A stretch of DNA of 64,000 nucleotides, from positions 101,001 to 165,000 of the forward strand of contig CAJNDS010000968.1 in assembly GCA_905221605.1 (NCBI GenBank), given 5' to 3'. Source of the DNA: Symbiodinium natans (taxonomy: Eukaryota; Sar; Dinophyceae; Suessiales; Symbiodiniaceae). A program made the position numbers and the translations under genes. The notes beneath the pieces were generated by a model. It saw only the letters and a list, made by a program, of their open reading frames with translations. It made no database searches and was not told the origin of the DNA. Position 1 is the stretch's first letter; the number at the start of each line of letters is the position of its first letter. Below, piece by piece: positions 14,301-29,300 of this stretch.

Positions 14301-17300
14301 CCCCCCCCCCCCCCCCGCCCCCGCCGCCAAGTGTAGGGGCGAAAGCACCCTTGAACCAGCAAAGTCGCCCCTGAAAGGGATGTGGGGCTTTCGGGTTTAA
14401 GGTCATCTAAACATAAACCGTGGAATTAGGCATTTTTTTCGTGAAATTAAGCACGCCTAATTCCACGAAAGACGTGCCTAATTCTGCAAAAGTGTGTGCC
14501 TTAATGGCCTGTCGGGCACACACTTTCGTGAAGCTAGGCACGTCTTTGTGGAATTGGCGCGTGTTTCGTGGAATCAGACACGGCTTTCACGGGGCATGGG
14601 CACAGACCTTTGTGGATTAGGCACAACTTTCGTGGAATTAGGCACGCCATAGGCCAACTGGAACTGGTCCGTGGGCTTTAGGATTTAGGGCTATAGGGCT
14701 TTGGGCTTCTGGATTTTTCAGGCTAGTGGCTTCTTAGAGCTTGCTTAGGGTTTCGAGGAGGCCCTAAGGGGCCACTGGGCCTTAGGCTTGACGCTGAGGT
14801 AACCCTCGACCCTAACCCAGACAAGGCGCCGGATGATCTTGCTCGCCTCGCCAAGCAGGCCCACACTTCGGGCCCCCTGCCTTATCTTCGGCAGAAATAT
14901 GGCAAGCCGCTCCTGCTTTCTTAGGGTTTCGGGTTTCGGGTTTAGGGTTTTTGATGGGCCCACCCCTGATGTACCAAAAACAACCCAGGGCCCCTACTTC
15001 CCAACCCTCGAAAGAAGCTAGGGGATCATAATCAGGGACCATGTAAACTGCCCTTAGATTTGCAGGCCCTTTGGGGGCTTATGATCGGTACGCTTGCAGT
15101 GAGAACAATCACTAGTCACTGAGGTAGTTCACAGTGGAGGTGCCATGAAGACCACAAAGCACAAAACCCTAAACCCTAAACCCTAAACCCTAAACCCTAA
15201 ACCCTGGGTCCTTGTCATCCATTCTCCTCAAAATGTCCCTTTGCTTCTTGTCCGGCTTCGCAAAGTGTTCGTGCGGCAAGTGGCAAAACCTCAGCCAAAC
15301 CGAAGTGTCTTGGCCCGAATTCAACGGAAAGCTGGCAGAGCACAAGTACAACGAGTTTGTATGTCGGAGTGTCCATTTGTAGTACTCTTATGTGAACCCT
15401 ACCAAATCGGGCTTTTGTGTACCTACTTCAAACACTGTGTCACAAATGCACCGGTAAGTCTCTTGAATGTCCCAAACCCCAAACCCCAAACCCCAAACCA
15501 TAAACGCAGTTTAAGCACTGGCAATCAGCTCCTGCTGGGCAGTGTCCGTCCTTCGTAAAGTACACGCACGGTCGGCTGCACAACTCCGGATGACCATAGC
15601 TGCCATCCGACCTTTGTGTGGGTTTGGGGTTTAGGACTTAGGATTCAGGGTTTAGGTTTTAGGGTTTAGGGTTCAGGGTTTAGTTTGGGATTGAGGCTGC
15701 AAGACTACGTACTTTGCTGACTCCACAACAAACCAATTCGGAAGTAAGGTAAATGCTACGGGCCTTGAAGCGTACGGGTTGCGGACTGATGTTGGCATGC
15801 CAACGCAAGCACTGGCAAATACTCTTAAACCCGACACCCACATAGTGTAGATGGGCCTGCCTGACCCTGTCGGGTAGGATTTTTGACTTGAAGAGGACGT
15901 CGGTCCCGCAGCACGCCTCCTCTATGGATCCTTCGTTCATGAACCTAACCCACCCTAAGCCCAAAACCCTAAACCCTGAACCCCAAAATGAGTTCAGGAC
16001 CCTCCGAAGCAAACACGTTGCCACGACTCTGAGAAATCAGAACATCGAAAGCGCCCTGTAGGAAGTTAGGGGTTTGGGGAACCACAAGACCCGAAACCCT
16101 AACCCCTAAGCCCTACAGCCCAAACCCTAAAAACTAAGTCCCAAACCCCGGTCTTAGCGGGCCTGGAGGAGGATAGCTGCCCTAGTCTGCATCGCGACAC
16201 TTCACCATACACCCTGAAATCCTAACCCCTGCAATCTCCCAGGTAGGGTGTAGGGTTTATGGTCTAGGAGTCCAGGGCTTTAGGGTTAGCACTATAGAAT
16301 GAACCCCCCGGAAACCCCAGCATAAACCCTACAAGCCCTACACAACACACCTTCGACATCCCCATTCTCTTTGCGAACCCCGAGTTTGCAAGGTCTCTCA
16401 AGGCATTCATCAACATAAGCTTCCTTCAATGCGAGCTGGCCGACCGACATGCGCAGAGCCCTCCCCGAGATGTTAGAAAGGCTTTCTTGATGCTTCATTG
16501 TAAAACTTAAACATTTTCTAGCAATAACATACACCCTCAACCCCTTATGAAGTAATAGAATATGAGCCGCAAGGCATATGATGGCGCTTTGAGACTGAAG
16601 ACCTTAGGCTACTTTTGGGGTTAGGGGTTGTAGGGTTTGAGGGTTTGAGGGCTTCGGGTCTAAGGCTTACAGTAGGCTGCTTTCAGGTTTAGGGTTGTAG
16701 CTACATTTCTTGGTTTGGGGCTTTGGAATTTTGCTAACCCCCAAACCTTCAACCAAAAGTAGGCTTTAGGGTTCAGGAATTCTCAAGGTAGCCAAGCGAC
16801 GACCACGGCCACAGCTCTTGCAGACTTGGTCCGCTGTTTGCTGCTGCCTTCCTCCGGAGTTGAGGTTTCGGGTTCGAGGTTTTTTATTAGTCGATAAGGA
16901 ACCCCCAAAAATTTCAAATAGTAATCCCAAGATTGCCCTTAGAAGGAATGACATTTTTCACTTTTTGGGGGGTTCTTTGGCAAATGGTAGTTATTTAAGG
17001 CTCATCAACCCTAACGCAACCCTAAGCGAACCCAAGAACTAGCGGAAGGAGCCCGTAAACAAACGACATCATGATGACTGTACAAACCTTGCCGGGCCAC
17101 AAACCCGGAACCCTCAACCCTCGAGGCGTAGGGTGGCGTAGGGTCGAGACAAAACCCGAACAGTGCGACGACCTCGTGGGTTCGTGGCGCTCCATAGTCG
17201 ACTTCGCAGGTGGTTACAAGTTTAGGGCTTTTTGTAGGGCTTAGGGTTCAGGGTTTGGGGTTTTTAGGGCTTAGGGCAACTCGAAAAACCGACACCCTCG

Positions 17301-20300
17301 GGCACTTTGTGTTCTCCCGAGAGCAAGATCTGCACCCTACGCACGAATCTTGACTATCAAAACCTACTGAGCCCGAACTAGGGTGTAGCAGGGACAGGGC
17401 TTGAAAAGTTTAAGGGTTTACGGCAAGTTTACGGCCCACCCGAAGTTGAACCCTTCCCCAAAGCTTCTGAGCCCTGAACCCCTACTTGGATGATCGGGGG
17501 GCTTCGTAAGTTGTAGTTCAGGGTTTAGGGTTTAGGGTACAACTTGGGTTTCTCCTACTTAATAAGCAACGACTTGCTAAGTCCCCCGAGCCTCAGCCGC
17601 CCCAACAGCCTGAACTCTGAAGCCCGCGCGTGGAAAAAATAAAATCCAAGAGCCCTCAAACCTAGACCCTGAACCCCCACAAAACCCTTAACCTAAACCC
17701 GACACCCCACACCCCACACCCCAAACCCTAAACCCTAAACCCAAAACCCAAAACCCTAAACCCGAACCCCCAACCCCTGAACCCGGAACCCGGGGGCCCG
17801 GCCTGGTGGCCATTTCTGCAACCTGGGTACCCAGCCTCGCCTCGGTCTGTCCTATGCCTAAAGGGCCCAGGAAGGTTTAGGGTTTAGGGTTGAGGGTTGA
17901 GGGTTTTTGTGTGTTAGGGTTTATAAGGCTTAGGGTTCAAAGGCTTCCGGAGGGTTCGGGTGTAGGGCCAGAGAATAGGGGGACTTCTAGTTATAAGTAT
18001 ACAGGTGTAAAAATAGCACTGCTACGGCCACAGGTGACCTAAAAGAAAAGGTTGGTACAGTAAGGGGGTCTCTAGACCCAAGCGTGACCTAGGAACAAAA
18101 AGAGTGCCCTTTTTGGTTTAAAGGGGCTTGCAAGGGAACCGAAACCCTTACAGAAAAAGTAATAAGGGCCTACTCCGGGTCCTAGCGCTTTGTGGGAATG
18201 TGAAACAACAGCCGCTGGCACGTAATACTAGTACACCCAACACTCTGTTTAGCACCGGCTACACGCTGTTTACCGGCAAGTCTACCTCAACTCATATGGA
18301 ACCAAGGAGGGTGGAAGGGAGGGGTGCGCGTATCTTCCTGATTGGCGCTTATTACAGGCTTGTTTGGGATGATTAAGCCCACCCTAAACCCTAAACCCTA
18401 AACCCTAAACCCTAAACCCTAAACCCTAAACCCTAAACCCTTATTTGGGGAATCTGGGGAGCCCGGTCCGCAGGTGACCATTCTCAAGGATGACCATGTA
18501 CAAGGTCTGGGGGAGGCCTGTGTGGGCACAGGGGAACTCGATTCCGGATAACTTGCATCCTTATGCCCTCCTCCCACCCTAAACCCTAAACCCTAAACCC
18601 TAAACCCTAAACCCTAGGCCCTAAACCCTAAATCCTAAACCCTAAACCCTAAACCCTAAACCCTAACCCTAAACCCTAAACCCTAAACCCTAGACATGAT
18701 CGACTGCAAGGGCCGAATTCTGCTCACGCCCAGGTGCACTTTGGTGGAGATGGACGAGTGCGCGTGACATAGCCAACTTGGAGGCCAAACGATTGCGCCG
18801 GTCGCAGACGCACTCAAGCCTAAACCCTAAACCCTAAACCCTAAACCCTAAACCCTAAACCCTAAACCCTAAACCTTTGTAGGGCGAAACCGACCCAGGG
18901 CCGGCCAGTGCCGCTAGGCAGGCCCGTGCCGCTCGGCGGCGCCATTCAATAGAGAGTTTCGGCTTAACACAGAAAAGCCCAACTCAAGCCCAAACCCTAA
19001 ACCCTAAACCCTAAACCCTAAACCCTAAACCCTAAACCCTAAACCCTAAACCCTAAACCCTAAACCCTAAACCCTAAACCCTAAGTGAATGAGGGGGCAT
19101 GACTCTCTCCAGAACTTCTTAATCTTTGCGAGTAATGTTGGACCCTCTTTAGTGTGGGCCCCAAACCCACCGCCAAAAAAAACTGTCGAGGAGTTTCTAT
19201 AAATTTAAAAGGGGTCCATATGAATCTAAAAGGGATGAGCTCACATGCATTTAAACGGGAACCATGCGAATGTAAATCCGGGATAAGCTTATACGAATTT
19301 AAAAGGTGTCCATACGAATTTAAATGGGTTGAGTCTATATGAATGTAAAAGGGGTCCATATGAATTTAAAAGGGATGAATTTAAAAGGGGTCCATATGAA
19401 TTTACAAGGGATTCGCTTCTGTTGGGGATCTGTGTGAACTTAAAGAGGGATGAGTTTATGTGAATTTACAAGGGATCCCTATATGATTCTTCCAAATTCG
19501 GAGCCTCCGGGCCGGGGCCTTGACATAAAACAGGGTCAACAAATCAGTGCCATTATTCGGGGCCGAGGAAAACCTGGATCACTCCTTTGTCGGATTGAAC
19601 GAAACCAATTTTCAAATGGCTTCCTTCAAGGAAATTGATGGTTTCGGGCCGGTTGGAATGGATGAGGTCGGCCTTTAAAATCAGAAGGCTAGCCTTTAAC
19701 ATCATAAGGCCCGGCCTTAAACCAAGAGACCAAGGCATCCAAATTCGGAGCCTCCGGGCCGAAACAAGCCCTAATCCTTGAAAATAATGCCGGATTTCGG
19801 GAACCATTTGACTTTAAAGAGGGACCTGGTCTGCACCCCCAAACAGTCAGGGGTGTCCTGAATAGCCCAGCCAATTTGACTTTCATCAGGAGGTCCCTAA
19901 AACCGATTTGGGTTGGCAGGTTGCCAGGGCCCTACAAAACTGCAAAGATTCGGTCGAAGCTCCGGGCTAAAGGGTCTAGGATTTACGGTTTGCAGGTCCC
20001 CATGCACTCCAATGCCCCAATATCCCTCAACGAAAGCACGTGCCCCTAAATCGTGCTAGGATCCCTATAGTACATCGTGAGGAGCTCATCCTGGGCTGAA
20101 GTGTGTGAAGTCCTCCGAGGAATACGCCAACATGGCAGCCGGCAAGCCGTATAATCCCCATAAAAGACACCCGATAAACCCTAAACCCCTTTAACCCTAT
20201 AAACCCTATGAAACCTTGTAGACCCTAAACCCCAGGGTCCTGAAGATCCGGAACCTCTGCAGGGGGCACGTCGCTGATTTTCCTTCCGCGATCTCGTCAA

Positions 20301-23300
20301 CGAACACAAAAAACGTCTCATGTGGAACCCTCATATGGAACCAGGGCAGCGTGGAGAGCCACGAAACCTGAGGTTTAGGGTTTAGGGTCTGAGCTCTAAA
20401 CCCACTGAGGCTTCGCAAGGGTCAATTTAAGCCTTCTAAGGGCTCCTAGACCCAAACCTAAAGCTTAAGCTTGGGTTTAGGGTTTAGTGTTTAGGGCTCA
20501 GGGTTTTAGTTTGGGGTTAAAGGCTTTAGGCTTGAGGATTTTTCGGGTTCAGGGTTTCCAGGGCTTTTTTTTTGGGGGGGGGGGGGTTAGAGGTTTTGGG
20601 GAATTAGGGATTTAGGCCTGCGCTTGCCGAACATTCCCTGGCCCATGTCATGACATGTCCGAGCCATGAGAGCCATTGAAAGGATTCTAAGTCATAGGCC
20701 AGTTGTTGGGAGGCTTGGCTCCTCTTCCTCTACCCGAACCGTCACAACCGAAGTGGCGGCAAATGGCAGTTCTTGACTCGAGAACGCTAACCCTCCTAAA
20801 CGCTCGAGTCTGAGGTTTGCGATTTAGGGCCAGCCTTCACCCGGTCTGCAATTGCGGGGAGGAGGAGGAGGATTAAGCTCCATGGCTCTGTGCCGAGTGA
20901 ATGCGACGGAACTGATGGCTCACGTCGCGCAAGAAGCATTCTTGGATTCCTGCATGGACGGATCAATAGGGCTCAGTATCTTGAGGACCGAATGAAAGCA
21001 TAAACGGGTTTGTGGTTCACATACCCTTAAAGGGCTTGTGGTTCACATACCCGAATTGGGATTATAGTAGTATAGGGTATATGGTCCTAATCTTAGGGTT
21101 GATGTGGTCCCCAACGTGTGGTCCAGGGAGAGGTGAGGTTGATACAACTTCACCTGCAGCCCTTACAGCTCTTTGTTGCTTCTGCTCATCTGTGCAAGAA
21201 GCATCTGCCCGTCCCCCATGTCCGTGCCGTGTGCTAAAGCGGAGCCTAAGTGACACTTCTTGATAAGCTCGGATCGCTGCCAGAATGGGCTATTCGGCCT
21301 TGTAATCCCCATAATCAACCCCATTAAAAGGTCTTTCTAAGGGATGAAAAGGTATAATAGCAATAAGCCCTAAACCCTAAACCCTTTTTGAGGGATTATA
21401 CTCTATAATGGCCCCCATCCTGGTGGGCAAAACTCGACTCACCTTGGAGAGCCCATATTTACAGGCTTCCAACGACGCAGAACATACACAACTCGTGTTC
21501 CGAGGCAGCTCTGCAGGGAGCTCCCTTGCTTAGGGTTTAGGGTTTAGGGTTTGGGCTTTAGGGTTTAGGGTTTAGGGCTTAAGGTTTAGGGTTTGTCATT
21601 CGCTTCTTTGGCCGCTGGCCAAGAAGCACAGCGCGGAAATCCTCGGGAGAGCTCTCCACTTGCTTGCCCTGGGCCAGGAAGTCGTCAGGCAACCTCTATC
21701 CACACAAGGCTGCCGCAAAGCTTCCTACACTAAATGCCTCCTCCTCAACCAGCAGTCACAAGGGCCCACCCCAGGCCATAGGGTTTTCAGGGGGGCTTAG
21801 GGTTTCGGGTTTCGGAATTAGAATCTAGGATTGGCCTTTAAAGTTTAGTTTAGGGCCGTGGTTTGGGGCTTTAGGCTTGAGGCTTTTTAGGGTTCAGGGT
21901 TTCCAGGTTTTGAGGGGAGGGGGGGGGGGTGGGGTTGGAGGTTTAGGGAACTAGGGATTTAGTGATTTAGGTCTATGCTTGCCAAAACCATCTGCGAGTT
22001 CATTTGCACTGCCCAGATTGGGGCCATTGAAAGGAGGGAGCGCCGCCGCTCCTGCTAAGTCATAGGTAAGTTGTTGGGAGGCTTCCCAGAAACCAAACAT
22101 GAGATCCAGTTGAAGAACCCCAAATGTAAGAAACCACAAAGCTGCAGTAAGCGAGCAGCCCATAACATGCCCAGTAGAAACAGAACCTGCTCCTGCTCTA
22201 CCCGTCACACCCGAAGTGACGGCAGATGGCAGCTCTTGACTCGAGAACGCTAACCCTCCTAAACCTTGGAGTCTAGGGTTTGCGAATGAGGGCCCGCAAA
22301 TGCGAGGGAGGAGGCACCATGCATTAAAGGCACGGCTCTGTGCCGAGTAAATGCGACGGAACTGATGACTCACGTCGCGAAAAGAAGCATTCTGGGATTC
22401 CTGCATGGACGGACCAACAGGGCTCAGTATCAGTATCTTAAGGGCCGAATGAACGTAAAGAAGCCCTAGTAAGGGCTTTTTGAAGTAGGGTACATGGTCC
22501 TAATTTTAGGGCTCACGTGGTCCCCAAAGTGCGGTCCACGGGAGTGGTGAGCTTGATACAGTTTCACCTACAGCCCCTGCAAGAAGCATCTGCCTGTCCC
22601 CCATGTCCGTGCCATGTGCTAAAACGGAACCTGAGTGGCATCCCGAGACACCACTTCTTTATATGTGTTAAATCCGGATCGCAGGGCAAACTCGACTCAC
22701 TTGTAGAAGCCCATTTAGGCTTCAACCGATCCAGCAGAACACAGATAACTCATGTCCGAGGCAGCTCTGCAGAGAGCTCCCTTGCTTTGGGTTTAGGGTT
22801 CGCTTTTTTCCCTGTAAAAGGGCTTGTCGGAGGCCGCGGGCCAAGAAGCACAGCGCGGAAATCCTCGGGAGAGCTCTCCACTTGCTTGCCCTGGGCCAGG
22901 AAGTCGTCAGGCAACCTCCATCCACACAAGGCTGCCGCAAAGCTTCCTACACTAAATGCCTCCTCCTCAACCAGCAGTCACAAGGGCCCACCCCAGGCCA
23001 TGGGGTTTACAGGGGGGCTTAGGGTTTCGGGTTTCGGAATTAGAGTCTAGGATTGGCCTTTAAAGTTTAGTTTAGGGCCGTGGTTTGGGGCTTTAGGCTT
23101 GAGGCTTTTTAGGGTTCAGGGTTTCCAGGTTTTGAGGGGAGGGGGGGGGGGTGGGGTTGGAGGTTTAGGGAACTAGGGATTTAGTGATTTAGGTCTATGC
23201 TTGCCAAAACCATCTGCGAGTTCATTTGCACTGCCCAGATTGGGGCCATTGAAAGGAGGGAGCGCCGCCGCTCCTGCTAAGTCATAGGTAAGTTGTTGGG

Positions 23301-26300
23301 AGGCTTCCCAGAAACCAAACATGAGATCCAGTTGAAGAACCCACATGTAAGAAACCATACACACAAAGCTGCAGTAAGCGAGCAGCACATAACATGCCCA
23401 GTAGAAACAGAACCTGCTCCTGCTCTACCCGTCACACCCGAAGTGACGGCAGATGGCAGCTCTTGACTCGAGAACGCTAACCCTCCTAAACCTTGGAGTC
23501 TAGGGTTTGCGAATGAGGGCCCGCAAATGCGAGGGAGGAGGCACCATGCATTAAAGGCACGGCTCTGTGCCGAGTAAATGCGACGGAACTGATGACTCAC
23601 GTCGCGAAAAGAAGCATTCTGGGATTCCTGCATGGACGGACCAACAGGGCTCAGTATCAGTATCTTAAGGGCCGAATGAACGTAAAGAAGCCCTAGTAAG
23701 GATTTTTGAAGTAGGGTACATGGTCCTAATTTTAGGGTTCATGTGGTCCCCAAAGTATGGTCCACGGGAGTGGCGAGCTTGATACAGTTTCACCTACAGC
23801 CCCTACAGCTCTTTGTTGCTTCTGCTCATCTGTGCAAGAAGCATCTGCCCGTCCCCCATGTCCGTGCCATGTGCTAAAACGGAACCAAAGCGCAGAATTC
23901 CCAGCTACGGCGGCACGCTATTCCGAGGGTTGCTGGGTCTCGAGTTAGGGTTTAGGGTTTAGGGTTTTGGGTTTTCGGTTTCAGGGTTTAGGGCTTAGGG
24001 CTTGGGGCTTACTTAGGGCGTAGGGTTGAGGGTTTAGGGTTTCTAGCCCCACTATAAGTCCCCTGATCCTTTGCGCATGGCAGGCGTAGAGCCAAGGGCT
24101 TTCGGGGCATGGCGCCGCTGGACAGAGAAGTGGGTTTAGGGTTTAGGGTTTAGGGTTTAGGGTTTAGGGTTTAGGGTTTAGGGTTTAGGGTTCAGTTTTC
24201 AGGGTTTATGGTTGCTGCTGGAATGGGGCCTCTAGGGCTTACTGCTCATACAGGGTCTGGTGACTTCGGGTTTCGCGTGTGGGGCTTGCTAACTTTGTGT
24301 TCTTCTTGTTTTTTTGGGAGGGGAAGGGGCTTGATTCACTTTTTGTAAGATGCGGGCAGTTTAGAGCTTGAGGTTGAGGGTTCAAGGTCTTGTTCTGTGC
24401 AAAGCATGCAGGAAGCCCACCGAGCGTGCTCCACCTGCAACTGTGGAAGCTGCGCAAAAACCATGCAACCAACTGCCATGGCCTGTGGCACTGCTGTGAG
24501 GCTCAGCAGTACAGCCATTGTTGAGCTCTTGCATCAGAGGGCTCCCCCTGCAATTGAACCTACATTGCTCTTAATGACAGGGAGAAGGAGGGGTGGTTCG
24601 GGGAAAGCAGTCTTCGCCTGTCTTAGGGTAGTTACATGCTCCCTTAGCATGGGCCCTTAAAGGGGGTGCCCCTTATATACCCCTTATACACCCTATGCAA
24701 ATTCAGGGCCCATACATCAGAACCCTTTAAAGGAGGTAAGGGAACACATTAAGGCCCATGAAGCTTCCCTTAGAGCCTGGCGCCCTCGTGGATGTCCTTA
24801 AGTCCTTCGCAGCCTCCAAAGCCCTGAGCCATAACCCAAGGTCTTTAACCCTAAACCCTACACCCCCTAAACTCTAAGCTTGAAGATAAACCCTACGTCC
24901 AACCCAAAAGGGGCTGACAGGGCAAGAATGCATACAGGGCTTAGGGTTGTAAGGATTATAGGGTGTAAAAATAAAAATAAACGCCCACGTGCCCGGGAGT
25001 CTCACTGCCGCTCGCAGCCCTGACAGCTTTTTGCTGGGCACGGCGCCCGTGCTTGAAAACCTACTCCTATTCCTTCTTAGTGAGGAGTGAGGGAATTGGG
25101 TACTTTATATCCCCTGTATATACTCTTTCAGGGATGATCTAGGGCACCTACTTCCCTCCTTCCCTCCGAAGAACCACTCCGTACTCCTATGTTTCAGGTC
25201 TCAAAGCAGGATAGATACACCCTCGTTTGAGATCCGGATTTCAGGAGGCGGGCGAAGGCGCATCATGAGGACCAACTCACAACGTACCTCCAGTGGCACG
25301 TCCCGCATGCAGGACTGGACCTGTCCCAGAGTGGTTCAGGGGTTTAGGGTTTAGGGTCTGGGGCTCCATTTAGCTACGATTTTGGGGGGTACTGGCCCCA
25401 CATCTAGAGGGCCTGTCACCTAGTATTTTGTAGAAGGTTCATCCGGCCCACAGTGGCGATGCATGATGCATTCAGAGGTTTAGCCGTACATAAACAAATA
25501 CACAAACAATGACGATAGAAGGTTGGGAGGCCCGGGTTGGGTTGAGAAGGGCCTGTAGGGCTTCGGGTTTCGGCAGGGTGTTGACGGCATAACGGACCAA
25601 TTCCTCACAGAACCCGAAGGGCTATAAACCCCAACCCTGGAGGCTCACTCTTAACCCTAAACCCTAACCCTAAACCCTAAACCCTAAACCCTAAACCCTA
25701 AACCCTAAACCCTAAACCCTAAACCCTAAACCCTAAACCCTAGACCTGAAGGCTCCCTGAGATGAGCCCTCCCAAGAACAAAGACCTCACGAAAACCAAG
25801 GCACCAGCTGCGCAAAGGACATCCGCGAGATGACTTTCTCCTGGACTGCTCTCGCGGTTAAGGGTTTAGGGTTTGGGGTTTGGGGTTTAGGGGGCGAGGT
25901 TTGTAGGGTTTCTAGGGCTTGTCGGGTTCATAACGTATAGATCATGGGCTTAGGCTTCAGACCAAGTATACTTAGGGTTCCGGCTTGTGGAGAATGCAGC
26001 GCTAAAGCTTGCACAGCCAGGCTCCGCTGATGGATAGGATTTAGGATTTAGGATTTAGGATTTAGGGTTTAGGGGATTCACATTTCAAGGGTTGCAAAAA
26101 AGGTTCTTAATTAGTAGAGAATGAGGGAATGAGGCACCTCATATCCCTCCTATATATGTATGTATATCTATATATATATATATATATAGACAGTTATAGA
26201 CACCCTTGGAGGGATCAGGATAGGGTGCCTCACTCCCTCATTCCCTACCAAAAACGTTTAGTGAGATGGGACTTCCTTTCAGTATTTCAGGCCCGCCCAA

Positions 26301-29300
26301 AACCCCTAAACCCCTATTCCCTACACCCCTAAACCCTAAAACCCTACTATCCCCTAAACCCCTAAACTTACACCCCCTAAACCTTTAAATCCTCCCCCAT
26401 TCCTAAAGCCCTAAACCCTAAACCCTAAACCCTAAATCCTAAGCCCTGAGGTGTGAAGCCGGTCCAGACCACGCGGGAGAAGAGCTGGCTCGGGCGGATC
26501 TTCCCCCAGCTCGGCCTCTAAGAGCCTCACTCAAACGACGACTTCGAGGCTTAGGGTTTAGGGTTTAGGGTTTGGGGGGCGGGGTATTTGTCCGTCAACT
26601 TGACAAGCGGAATGACTGGTGAATGCTTGAACTTGAGATGCTGAAGTGAGTAGAAGCCCCATTAATACAAGTGAAACGCGTGAATTTGGGGCTTTTGTGA
26701 ACAGCATTCCGCGCGCCCTTATAATTATCTTATTTGGGCGTGCATTCATGACCAAGGAGTATAATGAACAAAGGAAGTGAATAAGCGAATGCGTTCACGC
26801 CCCTTTAGCATGATGGACACCGTATGTTAAAAGCACCTCCAAAAGACTTATATTATAACGGGGTTACAGCATTAACGGAACAACAAGGCCCCATTAATAT
26901 GAACAGCATATAAACTCAATAGGGGCAAACACCGCCCTGACGTAAAGTACATTTAGTAGGGTTTTTGCATGAACAAAGTGAACAAGAAAACCGAGCCCAA
27001 AAAGCCCCTACAATATTATTGTTATGATTTTAATTCATGCGCGTGCGTGAACTTGCTGCAGCAATACTAAGAATACTGGGGTTTGTGCGCACACCATAAC
27101 CTCTAGCTCTACCTCCTGGTAATGGTTGATGTGAGGCTGAGTCTTGATGCCTTGAGTTACTAAACGGCTCAAAGACCAGTCCAACCGCAGCACCCATCAC
27201 ACCTTGAGACCAACTTCTGTTTCCAAGCCACATATTGAGCCCTTCCTTCTGACCAACCAAGAATGAACGCCAATATTATAATTGTAAATCAAGGGTTGAC
27301 ATACAGTCGGCTTTGTAAACACGCTTTTCATGTAAGTTTCTGGCTTTTCTTCGGGCGCTCTTTCTAAACCTATTTCTTGCGCCCGAATTATGACCAGAGT
27401 GTGTCCAACAAACCCAACACATGCAGTACATTTCATGGTTTTTGGGCGTAAATTAGGATTACAAGTGAACACGGTAAACGCGTGAATCTAATTTGCAATT
27501 TCCTTTTGGTTTTTCTCCGCGAGCCTTTCGTTCACATCTTTATTACCTAAACCCAGACAAGGCGCCGGATGATCTTGCTCGCCTCGCGAAGCAGGCCCAG
27601 CAGGGCCCTCTGCTTGATCTTCGGCAGGAACGTAGCAAGCCGCTCCTGCTTTCTTCGGGTTTAGGGTTTAGGGTCTAGGGGCGCAGGGAGTTGCAAGGGC
27701 CCTTCATATGGGCCCTTTACTGGGAAGCCCTTTTCTACCCCTTATACACCAAAAAAAGCCAAAGGCCCATACTTCAGAACCCTTGAAAGAAGGTAAGGGA
27801 CCATATTCAGGGACATTGTAACTTCCCTTAGAATTCCAGGCCCAAAGGGGCTTATGATCGGAACCCTTCCAGTGAATGGGTACAATCACTGTAGCTCAGG
27901 TAATTCACAGTCCAGTTGCCACATAACCACAAAACCCTAAACTTCGAAACCTGGTTGGAAGAAACCTGGGTCCTTACCATCCATTCACCACAAAACACAA
28001 AACCCTAAACTCAGAAACCTGCTTGGAAACAACTCTGGGTCCTTATCATCCATTCTGCTCAAGATGTCCCTTTGCTTCTTGTCCGGCTTCGCGAAGCGTT
28101 CGTGCGGCAAGTGGCAGAACCTCAGCCAAATCCATGTGTCTTGGCCCGAGCTCAACTGAAGCTGGCAGAGACTATGATATACGTAGGTTTTAGGGTTTAG
28201 GGTTGACGGGTTGACGGGTTGAAGGGTTTAAGGGTTTTCAGGGATTTCAGGGTTTGAAGGTTTACGGGTTTGAGGGTTTAAGGGTTTAAGGGTTTCATGG
28301 TTTAAGGGCTTGAGGGTTTGAGGGCTTGAGGGTTTGAGGGTTTAACGGTTTACGTAATCCCCACCCTAACGGGTTTAAGGTTTAGGGGCTTATGCAATCC
28401 CCACCTTACCTACCCTCAACCGAAACCATAAACCCACTTTGCAAGCAACCCTTTCCATGCGGATCAGCTGGGGCCCCATAGGCTCCGTAAACTCGAAAGC
28501 TACAGCCATTTCGAAATCCGAGCGCTTGAAAGCTTGACAAGTCCTAAACCCTAGTCTCTATACCCTAAACCCTGATACCAGCGCACCTTCAGATGAAGGC
28601 AGGGTATTGTGAACGGTTTGGGCTTAGGGTTGGGGGGTGGGCCTGCTGGAGTGCTGCGGCGACTCTGCAGGCCCACACCCAGAGGCCCTTCTTGCGGGTT
28701 AGGGTTTAGGGCTTAGGGCTTAGGGCTTAGGGTTTAGGGTTTAGGGTTTAGGGTTTAGGGTTTAGGGTTTAGGGTTTAGGGTTTAGGGTTTACGGCTTCC
28801 TAACTGACTATAGCTCATGTTGCAGTTGTAGGCCTACGCAAGCCTGCTGGAAACAGGTTTCCCACTCCTTAGAAGTTGACTTGTAACCACAAGTACAGCG
28901 AGTTCGTACGTCAGAGGGTCCATTTGTAGTACTCTTACCAAGTCGGGCTTTTGTGTACCTACTTCACTGTGTCACAAATGCACCGGAAAGTAACTTGAAG
29001 CTCCCAGTCCCCCAACCCCCAAACCCCAACCCCCAAACCCCCAAACCCCCAAACCCCAACCCTCCAACCCCAAACGCAGTTAAAGCGCTGGCAATCAGCT
29101 CCTGCTGGGCAGTGACTGTTCTTCGTAAAGTACACGCACGGTCGGCTGCACAACTCCGGATGACCATAGCTGCCATCCGACCTTTGTGTGGGTTTGGGGT
29201 TTAGGACTTAGGATTCAGGGTTCAGGTCTTAGGGGGAGTTCAGGGTTCAGGGTTTTAGGTTTAGGGTTTAGGGCTGAAGGATGGGAATTGAGGCAAGACG

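Noticed and set aside
24336-24518. Small protein shared with 11544-11726
   Set aside because: The two duplicates differ by frameshifts and show only weak codon-position bias in any frame; could be exon but not supported.
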